From NCBI GenBank assembly GCA_964437735.1, contig CAYTID010000068.1:1-11689 (forward strand): DNA of 11,689 nucleotides, read 5' to 3'. Below are positions 1-7,874 of the stretch, piece after piece. This DNA comes from CAYTID01 sp964437735. Lineage in GTDB: Bacteria > Bacteroidota > Ignavibacteria > UBA10030 > BY39. The notes below the pieces were generated by a model. It did no database searches, was not told the origin of the DNA, and worked only from the letters and a program-made list of their open reading frames with translations. Every line of letters begins with the position of its first letter. The first letter of the stretch is position 1. The position numbers were made by a program, and so were the translations under genes.

Positions 1-262
1 CTGCCGAAACAACACCTTTGTCAATATCAGCGGCTGCAACTCCCCCGATACAAAATCCATATCCTTGATGAGCATCGGGCATTGCTAGAGATTTACCAAT
101 CATACCGGGGAGTGTTGCAACGTTTGCTACCTGATCTTTTGTCTGGTCTTGTTGAATTTGCTTTATCATTTGATCGTTCGCGTAGATCAAACCATCGATA
201 TGCATCCCTTGCTTGTATGATTTCGGGATTAAATATCTATATTCATCTATTTTTTTTAACAT
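1..262 (-). CDS. rtcB: RtcB RNA ligase, N-terminal 87 codons (runs off the left edge)
   Basis: RtcB joins RNA 2',3'-cyclic phosphate or 3'-phosphate ends to 5'-OH ends, using GTP and Mn2+, in RNA repair or tRNA splicing. Reverse translation from ATG at 262-260 gives 87 codons before the window edge. Residues 61-77 read MPDAHQGYGFCIGGVAA, the hallmark RtcB segment just before the metal/guanylate site, which must lie outside the window. The first 60 residues (start MLKKIDEY, then LIPKSYKQGMHIDGLIY) fit the N-terminus of a bacterial RtcB. The gene starts 29 bases downstream of the archease stop on the same strand, the expected partner arrangement. Seen: the motif and open frame. Inferred: that the rest of the gene is intact. 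Confidence 0.93.
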   Translation of the reverse strand, partial: MLKKIDEYRYLIPKSYKQGMHIDGLIYANDQMIKQIQQDQTKDQVANVATLPGMIGKSLAMPDAHQGYGFCIGGVAAADIDKGVVSA

Positions 263-291
263 TACAGTCCCAAAATTAATTTAAGTTATTT

Positions 292-711
292 TTAAATATC
301 CAGAAAAACTCGCAGCTTTGCCCCGGTGTTCGTTTCTTCAATTGATATCTGATGGTACGTAACAGCTTTTACATCGAGATAAGTCGCGTGTATGTTATTT
401 TTAAATTTTTCCCCGGATACAAATGCTGATAAGTATTTCGGAGTGAGTTTTTCTATTAGGAAATTAATCGGTACAAATTTCTCTGCGTCAAAAATGTACA
501 ATACTTCACTCAGCCATTTAACCAATAATTGTTCATAATCTTCACCGAATATGCTTATATGTTTTTGTTCATCGCATTGTATCCGGGAAGTATCCAGAAT
601 TATTGATACCAAGCCAATCGCCGATTGTTCAAAAGCTGATTTTAAATTTTTCCCGAAGGCTTCAATTCCAATATCGGCAGGATGATCTAATATTTTATAT
701 CCGGTTTCCAT
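292..711 (-). CDS. Archease, RtcB-activating protein
   Basis: Archease speeds guanylylation and turnover of the RNA ligase RtcB, whose gene follows on the same strand 29 bases downstream, so the two probably form an operon. The product is 139 residues, the usual archease length. Residues 9-15 are DHPADIG, the acidic N-terminal metal-site signature (usually DHTADIG). A helix near residues 57-72 carries YEQLLVKWLSEVLYIFD. The C-terminal part has KAVTYHQISIEE and ends RVFLDI, with the conserved penultimate-type Asp. The frame is open upstream to 816, but the extra 35 codons are lysine/phenylalanine-rich, non-conserved and reach into the pta promoter region, so ATG at 711 (METGYKILDH) is chosen. 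No clear Shine-Dalgarno is seen. Confidence 0.93.
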   Translation of the reverse strand: METGYKILDHPADIGIEAFGKNLKSAFEQSAIGLVSIILDTSRIQCDEQKHISIFGEDYEQLLVKWLSEVLYIFDAEKFVPINFLIEKLTPKYLSAFVSGEKFKNNIHATYLDVKAVTYHQISIEETNTGAKLRVFLDI

Positions 712-775
712 ACTTATGAAAGTAAGTATAGAAAATTGAAAATTCAAATTTTTATGGGAGAAATAATTTGAAAAA

Positions 776-783
776 TATATTTG
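776..783 (+). promoter_or_regulatory. Candidate -7 element for pta
   Basis: TATATTTG matches the TAnnTTTG -7 consensus described for Bacteroidota promoters. It lies 58 bases before the pta ATG in the 129-base divergent gap. No convincing -33 TTTG is found at the expected distance, and an element this short arises easily by chance in AT-rich DNA, so this is only a candidate. Confidence 0.2.
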
Positions 784-840
784 CTTTTCCTCCAAAAAAT
801 CACGAAATTTTAACAAATCTACAGAAAAATAAGGAATTTT

Positions 841-1824
841 ATGGTCCCGGATAAATTATTAGATTCAATTAAAGAACAAGCAAGAAAATCTAAAAAAACT
901 ATTGTCCTGCCTGATGCACAAGACGAAAGAACTTTAAAAGCGGGCAGAATAATAACAGATGAAAATATTGCGAACGTACTTTTAATAGGTGATGAAGAAA
1001 AAATTCGTTTAAAGTCGGATGAAATTGGAATATCCCTCACGGGAATAAGAATTATTGATCCAAGAAAATCTGACAAGAAAAGTGATTTTTCTTATATCTA
1101 TTATAATCTGAGAAAAGAAAAAGGAATCTCATTCGAAGACGCTCAGAAGACAATGGAAAATTCTCTGTTTTTCGGGGCGATGATGATCAGAGAAGGAATG
1201 GCTCATGGAAGCGTTGCCGGTTCTATTTCGACAACCGGGGATGTGCTTCGTGCTGCGATTCAGGTTATAGGAATGAAAGAAGGAATCAATGTAGTGTCGA
1301 GTTTTTTCCTCATGGTATTTCCTCATAAAGTTTTATCATTCGCCGATTGTGCCGTAATTCCGGATCCGACTCCCGAACAATTAGCCGACATAGCAATTTC
1401 GACAGCTGAGAACCACAATAAACTTACTAATGAAGAACCACGTGTAGCGCTTTTATCATTCTCGACGAAAGGGAGTGCGAGTCATCCGTTAGTTGAGAAA
1501 GTTCAACAGGCAGCAGACCATTTAAAATTGAAAGCTCCCAATTTAATATCTGACGGTGAACTTCAACTTGATGCGGCAATACTTCCGAAGGTCGCACAAT
1601 CCAAGGCACCGGGAAGTCTTGTGCAGGGTAACGCTAACGTATTGATTTTTCCGGATTTAAATGCCGGAAATATTGGTTACAAATTGGCTCAGCGGTTAGC
1701 CGGCGCTGAGGCTATCGGACCTATTGTTCAGGGATTGAAAAAACCTGCCTTCGATCTCTCCAGAGGGTGCAGTGTTGATGATATCGTAAATACAGTCGCA
1801 ATAAACTGTGTTTTAAGCATATAA
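841..1824 (+). CDS. pta: Phosphate acetyltransferase (phosphotransacetylase)
   Basis: Interconverts acetyl-CoA plus phosphate with acetyl phosphate plus CoA in the cytosol. It is normally paired with acetate kinase for acetate overflow or use. The product is 327 residues, the short single-domain form without the N-terminal DRTGG/regulatory domains of the E. coli type. Family segments are visible: TIVLPDAQDERTL (20-32), GSISTTGDVLRAAIQVIG (127-144), LSFADCAVIPDPTPEQLADIA (165-185), RVALLSFSTKGS (201-212), DGELQLDAAI (238-247), NVLIFPDLNAGNIGYK (266-281) and AIGPIVQGLKKPAFDLSRG (291-309). AAGGA at 831-835 lies 5 bases before the ATG and supports this start. No acetate kinase gene is in the window. 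The stop is followed immediately by the ATG of the next gene, so the two are probably translationally coupled. Confidence 0.96.
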   Translation: MVPDKLLDSIKEQARKSKKTIVLPDAQDERTLKAGRIITDENIANVLLIGDEEKIRLKSDEIGISLTGIRIIDPRKSDKKSDFSYIYYNLRKEKGISFEDAQKTMENSLFFGAMMIREGMAHGSVAGSISTTGDVLRAAIQVIGMKEGINVVSSFFLMVFPHKVLSFADCAVIPDPTPEQLADIAISTAENHNKLTNEEPRVALLSFSTKGSASHPLVEKVQQAADHLKLKAPNLISDGELQLDAAILPKVAQSKAPGSLVQGNANVLIFPDLNAGNIGYKLAQRLAGAEAIGPIVQGLKKPAFDLSRGCSVDDIVNTVAINCVLSI

Positions 1825-2973
1825 ATGACGGAAGATAAGCCAAGATATTTATTTATCGATTTATATCGCGGTCTTGTAATATTATTCATGCTGCAGGGGC
1901 ACGTATTTCGCGCTCTGCTTGATATTGAAATTATCCAATCACCTTGGTTTCAATTTCATGATTTTTTTCACGGAATAAGCGCTCCGGCTTTTTTATTCGG
2001 TTCGGGACTAACCTTCGTTCTTGCGACAAGAAAAAAATGGGAAAAATATCATCACTGGAATTCTGTACTCGCAAGACGCCTGAATCGTCTGTTGATTATT
2101 TTATTACTTGGGTATATTTTACACCTCCCGTTTATGTCGATGAGGAAAATAGTTGTGGAGGGAACACAAGCCGATTATCTCTCTTTTTTTCAAAGCGATG
2201 TTCTTCAATGCATAGGATTTGGCTTATTATTGTTGCACGGGCTTATATTTTTCTTTAAAACGGAGAGAAGGTTTTACGGATTAGTGCTTGCCACGACTGT
2301 TGGTGTTCCGTTATTAACTCCATTAATCTGGCAAATTAATTTTTTAGAGCATTTTCCTCCGTTTTTTTCTCAATTAATGAACAGCCAACACGGGTCATTA
2401 TTTCCTCTGTTTCCTTACGTAGCCTTTTTATTTGCCGGTGTATTAGTATCGTGGGAATTCATGCTTGCAGTTGAGCATAACAGAGCTGATAGTTTTATGA
2501 AACGGTTTTTTGTGCTTGGACCGGTTTTTATTTTAATAGGAGTATTTTTTCACTTAATTCCTATTGCAATTTATCCCCACCAACAATTTTGGTTCACTAG
2601 TCCTAATTATTTTATGATCAGGATTGGCGCTTTACTTGTCATCACATCTACCGTTTGGTTTGTAGTACAAAAATTTAAAACTCTTCCTAAATGGATTACA
2701 ATTCTGGGAAAAGAATCCTTATTAATATACGTAGTTCACCTTGCGATATTATACGGTTCAGTCGTTAATGCAAAATACACCATAAAGAAGATTATCGGTA
2801 CAAATTTAACATTACCGGAAGTAACAATCACTTTCACAATATTTACTTTGTCGATGATAGGATTAGCATTTTTTTGGGATTATTTGAAACGGGAAAAGAC
2901 GAATACCTATAGACTCATTCAATTAATTATTGCCGGGATATTTTTTACTTTGTTTTTTTCGCTTGATTACTGA
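1825..2973 (+). CDS. Multi-pass membrane acyltransferase-like protein (DUF1624/HGSNAT-catalytic type)
   Basis: A 382-residue integral membrane protein with about ten hydrophobic segments, including residues 9-30, 52-66, 88-104, 128-144, 150-168, 194-212, 225-250, 262-282 and two near the C-terminus. Near the N-terminus IDLYRGL (11-17) and H26 fit the (D/R)-RG...H signature of membrane acyltransferases. PWFQFHDFFHGISAPAFLFG (40-59) and SDVLQCIGFGLLL (124-136) resemble the heparan-alpha-glucosaminide N-acetyltransferase catalytic family (formerly DUF1624), and LGKESLLIYVVHL near residue 300 is also typical. Such proteins use cytosolic acetyl-CoA to acylate a substrate across the membrane; the substrate here is unknown. 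The ATG abuts the pta stop with no gap. The 3' end overlaps the convergent sbtA-like gene by 7 bases. Alternatives are YeiB/DUF418- or OpgC-like families. The fold call is moderately sure, the activity is inference. Confidence 0.7.
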   Translation: MTEDKPRYLFIDLYRGLVILFMLQGHVFRALLDIEIIQSPWFQFHDFFHGISAPAFLFGSGLTFVLATRKKWEKYHHWNSVLARRLNRLLIILLLGYILHLPFMSMRKIVVEGTQADYLSFFQSDVLQCIGFGLLLLHGLIFFFKTERRFYGLVLATTVGVPLLTPLIWQINFLEHFPPFFSQLMNSQHGSLFPLFPYVAFLFAGVLVSWEFMLAVEHNRADSFMKRFFVLGPVFILIGVFFHLIPIAIYPHQQFWFTSPNYFMIRIGALLVITSTVWFVVQKFKTLPKWITILGKESLLIYVVHLAILYGSVVNAKYTIKKIIGTNLTLPEVTITFTIFTLSMIGLAFFWDYLKREKTNTYRLIQLIIAGIFFTLFFSLDY

Positions 2974-3932
2974 AACATCTGAATAATTTTGAAAAAGAGA
3001 GGCATCCCCAGGGAAATATTGAATGGAAAAGTTATTCCCAGAGCCATCAGTATATATAATCCGGCGTCGGCTTCAGGGATAGTTTGTCGCATTGCAGCGG
3101 GGACGGCGATGTAAGAAGCGCTCGCAGCTAAAATAGCCAGCATGAATCTGTTTCCGATATCAGGTGTTATAAATCCGCTGAGATAACCGAAGATACATCC
3201 GTTAATTGCAGGAACTACTATTGCAAATAGTGTTACAAACCATCCGTATTTTCTGAATACAGAAAGTTTCGCCGCTGCCAACATACCCATTTCAAGTAAA
3301 AAGATTGCCAGAAAGCCTTTGAATATATCTGTTGTGAATGGTCTGATGCCTTCTGCTTGTTTCACGTCGACAATGTATCCGATTGCCAAACTTCCAAGTA
3401 ATAACATGACACTTCCATTTGTAAGTGAATGTCGTACAACATGTCTAATACCTTGACTTCTGTTATTTTCCTTATCAAACCATCTGACAAGCAATACACC
3501 TATTATTATTGCAGGAGCTTCCATAAGCGCCATGATGGCTACCAGATGTCCTCCAAAGGGGATCGAATATATTTCCAGAAAAGACGATGCTGCAACGAAA
3601 GTAACTACACTAACCGAGCCGTAAGCGGCTGCGATTGCGCCGGCGTTGAAAGCGCCAAGTTTCCATTTTAATATCCAGAATGCATATAAAGGGATGATGA
3701 TTGAAATTCCGAATCCAAAAAATACAGTCTGAAGCACTTCAGTTGTTATTCCGCTGTGGGCTAACTCCTGCCCTCCTTTAAAACCTATAGAAAAAAGAAG
3801 ATATAATGAAATGAATTTACTTGATGTTGATGGTATTTCTAAATCGCTTTTTACCAACTTTGCAATAATGCCGAGTACAAAAAACAGAATAGGAGGATTA
3901 GTAAGATTAAAGTATAAAATATCAAAATCCAT
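2967..3932 (-). CDS. SbtA-type sodium-dependent bicarbonate transporter (DUF897 family)
   Basis: A 321-residue membrane protein of the SbtA family, which in cyanobacteria couples Na+ entry to HCO3- uptake. Family segments are clear: KSDLEIP (28-34), SLYLLFSIGFKGGQELAHSG (42-61), AAAYGSVSVVTFVAA (101-115), MEAP (137-140), ASASYIAVPAAMR (270-282) and ALGITFPFNISLG (297-309). Two pseudo-symmetric halves of about five helices each are joined by a charged linker (WFDKENNRSQ, 151-160), much shorter than the cyanobacterial cytoplasmic loop, which accounts for the shorter length. No SbtB PII-like regulator is adjacent. It is the last gene of the minus-strand block, 75 bases after the carbon-nitrogen hydrolase, and its stop overlaps the convergent upstream gene. 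The true substrate in a non-cyanobacterium is uncertain. Confidence 0.88.
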   Translation of the reverse strand: MDFDILYFNLTNPPILFFVLGIIAKLVKSDLEIPSTSSKFISLYLLFSIGFKGGQELAHSGITTEVLQTVFFGFGISIIIPLYAFWILKWKLGAFNAGAIAAAYGSVSVVTFVAASSFLEIYSIPFGGHLVAIMALMEAPAIIIGVLLVRWFDKENNRSQGIRHVVRHSLTNGSVMLLLGSLAIGYIVDVKQAEGIRPFTTDIFKGFLAIFLLEMGMLAAAKLSVFRKYGWFVTLFAIVVPAINGCIFGYLSGFITPDIGNRFMLAILAASASYIAVPAAMRQTIPEADAGLYILMALGITFPFNISLGMPLFFKIIQMFQ

Positions 3933-4007
3933 AGAATATAAATAATGAACTCAAAATGATGATAATAATTTTATAACAATATAAAGTTTTTTAATTATAG
4001 GAACAAT

Positions 4008-4841
4008 TCAAATATCAGTATCAGAATTTTTATCAAACTTATAATAATTATCCGCGAGGTCCTGAAAAATATCATTGAATTCGTTCAATCTTTTGTTCAA
4101 AGCCTTTGAAAGGTCAACGCTCACAACCGCAATTGTCGGTTGTGCATCGGGTAAACGGGATAATATTTCACCATTTGGTGAAACAATTTCGCTTTTACCG
4201 ATAAAATTAAATTTATATCCGCCTCTGTCTTCTGTTCCGATTCTATTTGCAGTTGCGGAAAAAATACGGTTCTCGAGACATCTTGTTACCATGGCATCGG
4301 GACAATGGGGAAGTACGAGATTAGATGGATGAACGATCAACTGAGCGCCTCTGAGCGAGAGAGTCCTTGCTGCTTCGGGAAAAAGCCAATCGAAACAAAT
4401 CATTATTCCGATCTTTCCAAATGGCGTATCAAAAACCGGGAAACCAAGATTACCGCGTGAAAAAAAAATATTTTCCCTGTTATACAGGTGTATCTTTCTG
4501 TAAATTCCTTTTAATCCTTTAGGCCCGACCAATGCGGCTGAGTTATAGATCAGGTCATTCTCACTCTCAGCGAAACCGAAAACAACACAACAATTATTTT
4601 CTTCCGAAAATTTTCTAAGTTCACTGCAAGTTTTTCCGTCAGAGGGTTCGGCTAAATTTCCCAATTCATCGCGCGATATGAAATTATAACCCGTATTGAA
4701 AAGCTCCGGTAAAACATAAATATCAGCTTTTGAAGTTTTCATCAATGTAAGAACTTCGGAAATATTATGTTGTACATCACCGAATACAGGATCTGTTTGG
4801 ACGATTGCAATCCTGACAATGTTTGTAAATTTATCTTTCAA
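4008..4841 (-). CDS. Carbon-nitrogen hydrolase (nitrilase superfamily amidase), TTG start
   Basis: A 277-residue cytosolic hydrolase of the nitrilase superfamily, which cleaves non-peptide C-N bonds (amides, carbamoyl groups, omega-amides). The catalytic triad is visible: E46 in VLPELFNTGY (43-52), K116 in YRKIHLYNRE (114-123) and C149 in GIMICFDWLFPEAAR (145-159), with the extra conserved Glu at 123. HPSNLVLP (171-178) and the CLENRIFSATANRIGTE segment (188-204) follow the usual order. The start is TTG at 4841-4839, sharing bases with the agcS stop TGA (4840-4838); VRIAIVQTDPVFGD begins nine residues in, leaving no room for a better ATG start. Overlap with the amino-acid symporter suggests a role on an imported or recycled nitrogen compound. 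Substrate specificity cannot be read from the sequence. Confidence 0.92.
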   Translation of the reverse strand: MKDKFTNIVRIAIVQTDPVFGDVQHNISEVLTLMKTSKADIYVLPELFNTGYNFISRDELGNLAEPSDGKTCSELRKFSEENNCCVVFGFAESENDLIYNSAALVGPKGLKGIYRKIHLYNRENIFFSRGNLGFPVFDTPFGKIGIMICFDWLFPEAARTLSLRGAQLIVHPSNLVLPHCPDAMVTRCLENRIFSATANRIGTEDRGGYKFNFIGKSEIVSPNGEILSRLPDAQPTIAVVSVDLSKALNKRLNEFNDIFQDLADNYYKFDKNSDTDI

Positions 4842-6232
4842 TTTTTAAACCCATCAATATTACCATGTTTTTCATAGAATGCTTTTGTTATTGCGCCGAC
4901 AGTACCGCCTAAGAAGGCGAGAGCTATCAGGTTTGGGAAAGCCATAAATGCATTTGCGATATCACCGACAAAAAAGACTAATTCGATAGAAGCTAAAGAC
5001 CCGATAAACATTAAAATTATATAAATAATCCGATAAGTGTATTTCACTTTTATACCGAAAAGGAATTTTAAACATTGTTCGCCGTAATAACACCAGCCAA
5101 TTAAAGTCGAATATCCGAAGAGAAAGGATGAGAGAGCTACAACAAACCCGCCTAAATAAGGAATTGATTTTGAAAAGGATGCAGCAGTCATTGCTGTTCC
5201 TGATAATCCGCTGTCCCACATTCCGGTTGATAAATTGATTATCGCCGTAAGTGTGCATACAATTATCGTGTCAATGAATACTTCCATTACTCCAATAAGT
5301 CCCTGATGGACTGATGAAGGTGCTTGTGCGGCGGCATGTGCAATTGGAGCGCTTCCCAGCCCGGCTTCATTCGAGAGTAATCCGCGCCGGAAACCAAACT
5401 GGATTGCTTGACTTACTGTTGCTCCGAGAAAACCGCCTACGGCAGCGGAAGGAGTAAAGGCGTAATAAAATATCAGCTCGAATACTTTAGGAACTTCAGT
5501 GATGTGCTCGGCTACAACAATCAATCCGACTGTGAAATAAATAATTATCATTGTCGGTACAAGTTTTTCAGCAACATAAGCAATTCTTTTTATACCGCCT
5601 ATGATAACCAACGATACTAAAACTGTAATAACAATACCTGTGACAATCTTCGGAACACCAAATTCACTATGGAATGCCAGCGCCATTTGATTTGCCTGCA
5701 TCATGTTTCCCGTTCCGAAAAGTGCAGCAAATGCGCCACAGATTGCAAAAATACTTGCAAGATAAACAGCCCATCTTTTATTTTTAAATCCATTCTTTAT
5801 GTAATACATGGGCCCACCTGCAATTGTCCCATCTGCGTATTTTTCCCGGTACTCAACACCGAGTAATGCCTCTGAATATTTCGTCGCCATGCCAATAAAG
5901 CCGCAAACCCACATCCAGAAAATTGCTCCCGGACCTCCCCAAAATAGGGCCGTCGCAACTCCTCCAATGTTTCCGTTTCCTACTGTTGCTGCTAACGCAG
6001 TAGAGAGAGCGGCAAAGGGAGATACATCTCCTTCGCGTTTTACATCCGATTTTTGTCCTATAAAGCCCCTGAAAACTAATTTAGCGCCATCCTTTAATCT
6101 TCTGAATTGAACAAATTCGGTTTTAATTGTTAACCAGATGCCGACTGCGAATAAAACGTAAATCATGTAAGACCATATCCAAGATGCAAACAGGTCGATT
6201 TTTTCTACCAAAATAGAGTATAATTCATTCAT
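4838..6232 (-). CDS. AgcS-family alanine/glycine:cation symporter
   Basis: A 464-residue transporter of the alanine or glycine:cation symporter family (TC 2.A.25), which imports small neutral amino acids with Na+ (or H+). The family core is plain: SPFAALSTALAATVGNGNIG (71-90), GVATALFWGGPGAIFWMWVC (91-110), GMATKYSEALLGVEYREKY (114-132) and IAGGPMYYIKNG (137-148). Later, FRRGLLSNEAGLGSAPIAHA gives the second signature. The usual TVGTGNIAG reads TVGNGNIGG here, a mild variant. AGGA at 6241-6244, 8 bases before the ATG, supports the start. It follows the NSS transporter by 26 bases and overlaps the hydrolase start, so all three are probably one transcript. Confidence 0.95.
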   Translation of the reverse strand: MNELYSILVEKIDLFASWIWSYMIYVLFAVGIWLTIKTEFVQFRRLKDGAKLVFRGFIGQKSDVKREGDVSPFAALSTALAATVGNGNIGGVATALFWGGPGAIFWMWVCGFIGMATKYSEALLGVEYREKYADGTIAGGPMYYIKNGFKNKRWAVYLASIFAICGAFAALFGTGNMMQANQMALAFHSEFGVPKIVTGIVITVLVSLVIIGGIKRIAYVAEKLVPTMIIIYFTVGLIVVAEHITEVPKVFELIFYYAFTPSAAVGGFLGATVSQAIQFGFRRGLLSNEAGLGSAPIAHAAAQAPSSVHQGLIGVMEVFIDTIIVCTLTAIINLSTGMWDSGLSGTAMTAASFSKSIPYLGGFVVALSSFLFGYSTLIGWCYYGEQCLKFLFGIKVKYTYRIIYIILMFIGSLASIELVFFVGDIANAFMAFPNLIALAFLGGTVGAITKAFYEKHGNIDGFKN

Positions 6233-6258
6233 AATATAGTTCCTATCAGAAAATAATA

Positions 6259-7596
6259 TTAGAAGATTTCAAAAATATTTAACAGTACAAGAAAAATTAC
6301 TACGGGGCAAATATATCGGATTAAAATGTTCCACATTTTCAAATAATAATTTTGTAAACCGGTCAATCCTGGTTTAATTTCTTCGATTGCATTAACCGCA
6401 CCCCACCTCCAACCCACAAATATTGATAGAAGTAAACCGCCAAAACTGAGTGCGAATGAACCGAACAGGAAATCTGCTATATCTAAAAATCCCTTTTTAC
6501 CGAGTAATTGCATGTTTGAGAAAAATTCACTGTATCCTTGTGACATCGCAGAGGGAATTCCGATTACAAAAGCAACCCCCGCTAAAATCAGAGTGGCTTT
6601 TGTTCGTGTTAATTTTAATTCGTCAACTGCCCAGGCAACCGCGACTTCAAGAAGTGATATTGAAGAAGTAAGAGCTGCAATGGCTAATAATATAAAAAAG
6701 AAAACACCAACAACTATTCCGCCGGGCATTTGGTTGAATATTTCCGGCAGCACATTAAAAACTAAACCCGGACCTTGTGCCGGCTGCATACCAACCGCAA
6801 AAAGAGCAGGGAAAATTACAAGACCGGCCATAACCGCAATTAAAGTATCAGAAAGAGCTACGATTGTACCGGAAGAAATTAAATTTATTTCGTTCTTGAT
6901 ATAACTCCCGTAAGTTATCATGGCTCCCATGCCCAGACTCAGTGAAAAGAATGCCTGTCCCATAGCTGCGAGAATTGTTTTTCCGTCAATTTTGCTGAAG
7001 TCAGGATTCAGGTAAAATTTTATCCCGCGTTCTGCGCCGGGAAGTGAAATAGAAAAAGCAATTAAACCCAATAAAATTAAGAATAACAATGGCATCAGTA
7101 TCTTCGACCATCTCTCGATTCCGCTTTTTACTCCACCTAATACAACGAGAGTCGTTAGTCCGAGAAATAAAATAAAATAGCTGATCTCGCTAGTCGGATC
7201 AGCAATAAATTGACTGAAATTTGAAGTTGTTTGCGCTGCAGTTTTAAAAATAAAACCGACCGTCCAACCTGCAATCACTGAATAATATGAAAGTATGACA
7301 AGACCGGTTAATACACCAAGATATCCAAGAAGTTGCCAAAGTCCTTTCGGTACAATTTTTTTAATCGCCCCAACGGGATTGCGTTGTGAATATCTTCCGA
7401 GGACAAGTTCAGCAATAAGTACCGGCAAACCTATCACAAGCACACAAATCAGATATATTAAAACAAACGCTGCGCCACCATGTTCGCCGGCAGTATAGGG
7501 GAACCGCCAGATATTACCTAAACCGATGGCAGAGCCGGAGGCTGCCAAAATAAATCCGAATTTTGATCCCCACTGAGAACGAGTTTGTTCAATCAT
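6259..7596 (-). CDS. Neurotransmitter:sodium symporter (NSS) family transporter, LeuT/MhsT-like
   Basis: A 445-residue Na+-coupled amino-acid transporter of the NSS/SNF family. Residues 9-33 carry the TM1 signature with GSAIGLGNIWRFPY (21-34), whose unwound centre holds the Na+ and substrate sites in LeuT, followed by GEHGGAAFVLIYL (37-49) and IAELVLGRYSQRNPVGAIKK. A TM6-like region around residues 205-230 reads GQAFFSLSLGMGAMITYGSY, matching the second unwound helix. The length and about eleven hydrophobic segments fit the shorter bacterial MhsT-type subgroup rather than 12-helix LeuT. It is the first gene of the minus-strand transporter block, and the 278-base divergent gap before it should hold the promoter. 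Likely substrates are amino acids; which ones cannot be told. Confidence 0.95.
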   Translation of the reverse strand: MIEQTRSQWGSKFGFILAASGSAIGLGNIWRFPYTAGEHGGAAFVLIYLICVLVIGLPVLIAELVLGRYSQRNPVGAIKKIVPKGLWQLLGYLGVLTGLVILSYYSVIAGWTVGFIFKTAAQTTSNFSQFIADPTSEISYFILFLGLTTLVVLGGVKSGIERWSKILMPLLFLILLGLIAFSISLPGAERGIKFYLNPDFSKIDGKTILAAMGQAFFSLSLGMGAMITYGSYIKNEINLISSGTIVALSDTLIAVMAGLVIFPALFAVGMQPAQGPGLVFNVLPEIFNQMPGGIVVGVFFFILLAIAALTSSISLLEVAVAWAVDELKLTRTKATLILAGVAFVIGIPSAMSQGYSEFFSNMQLLGKKGFLDIADFLFGSFALSFGGLLLSIFVGWRWGAVNAIEEIKPGLTGLQNYYLKMWNILIRYICPVVIFLVLLNIFEIF

Positions 7597-7618
7597 CTTA
7601 AATAATCCATTTTAATCA

Positions 7619-7624
7619 ATTATA
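7619..7624 (-). promoter_or_regulatory. Candidate -10 box for the transporter block
   Basis: TATAAT reads on the minus strand 22 bases before the ATG of the NSS transporter gene. No recognisable -35 hexamer lies 17 bases upstream (AAGCTT is there), so the assignment rests on position and one hexamer in AT-rich DNA. Confidence 0.25.
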
Positions 7625-7716
7625 AAAGAAATAATAATAAAAAGCTTATTTATAATCAAGGATAATCATTATTTCATGTTCATTAAATTCAACACCCAAA
7701 CCAAGCACAATTCAGT

Positions 7717-7740
7717 TAACGAAATTAAAATAATTCGTTA
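7717..7740. promoter_or_regulatory. Inverted repeat in the divergent gap, possible operator
   Basis: TAACGAA (7717-7723) and TTCGTTA (7734-7740) form a perfect 7-base inverted repeat with a 10-base spacer. It sits about 120 bases before the NSS transporter start and about 135 bases before the small cysteine-rich gene. Spacing of the half-sites fits a dimeric regulator, but a 7-base match of this kind can occur by chance. The rest of the 278-base gap (7597-7874) is very AT-rich and shows no gene. Confidence 0.2.
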
Positions 7741-7862
7741 TTAAATTGATATTATCGTATAAATCAATGGAGATGAAATTTTTTTTGAAGATGTCACGCA
7801 AATTTAAAGAATATTTTTATATTGTTAATATTATAGCAGTATTTGAATAAATAGGCAAGAAA

Positions 7863-7866
7863 AGGA
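7863..7866 (+). promoter_or_regulatory. Ribosome-binding site deciding a TTG start
   Basis: AGGA within AAAGGAAG lies 8 bases before the TTG at 7875. It is one of the better Shine-Dalgarno sequences in the window and is the main reason for accepting the small frame that follows as a gene. Confidence 0.55.
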
Positions 7867-7874
7867 AGCAAGAA

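Noticed and set aside
82..279. Plus-strand frame of 65 codons at the left edge
   Set aside because: The minus strand carries unmistakable RtcB sequence over the same bases.
712..816. 35-codon N-terminal extension of archease
   Set aside because: Archease normally starts a few residues before DHxADIG. The extension is non-conserved, overlaps the divergent promoter region and would give an unusual length.
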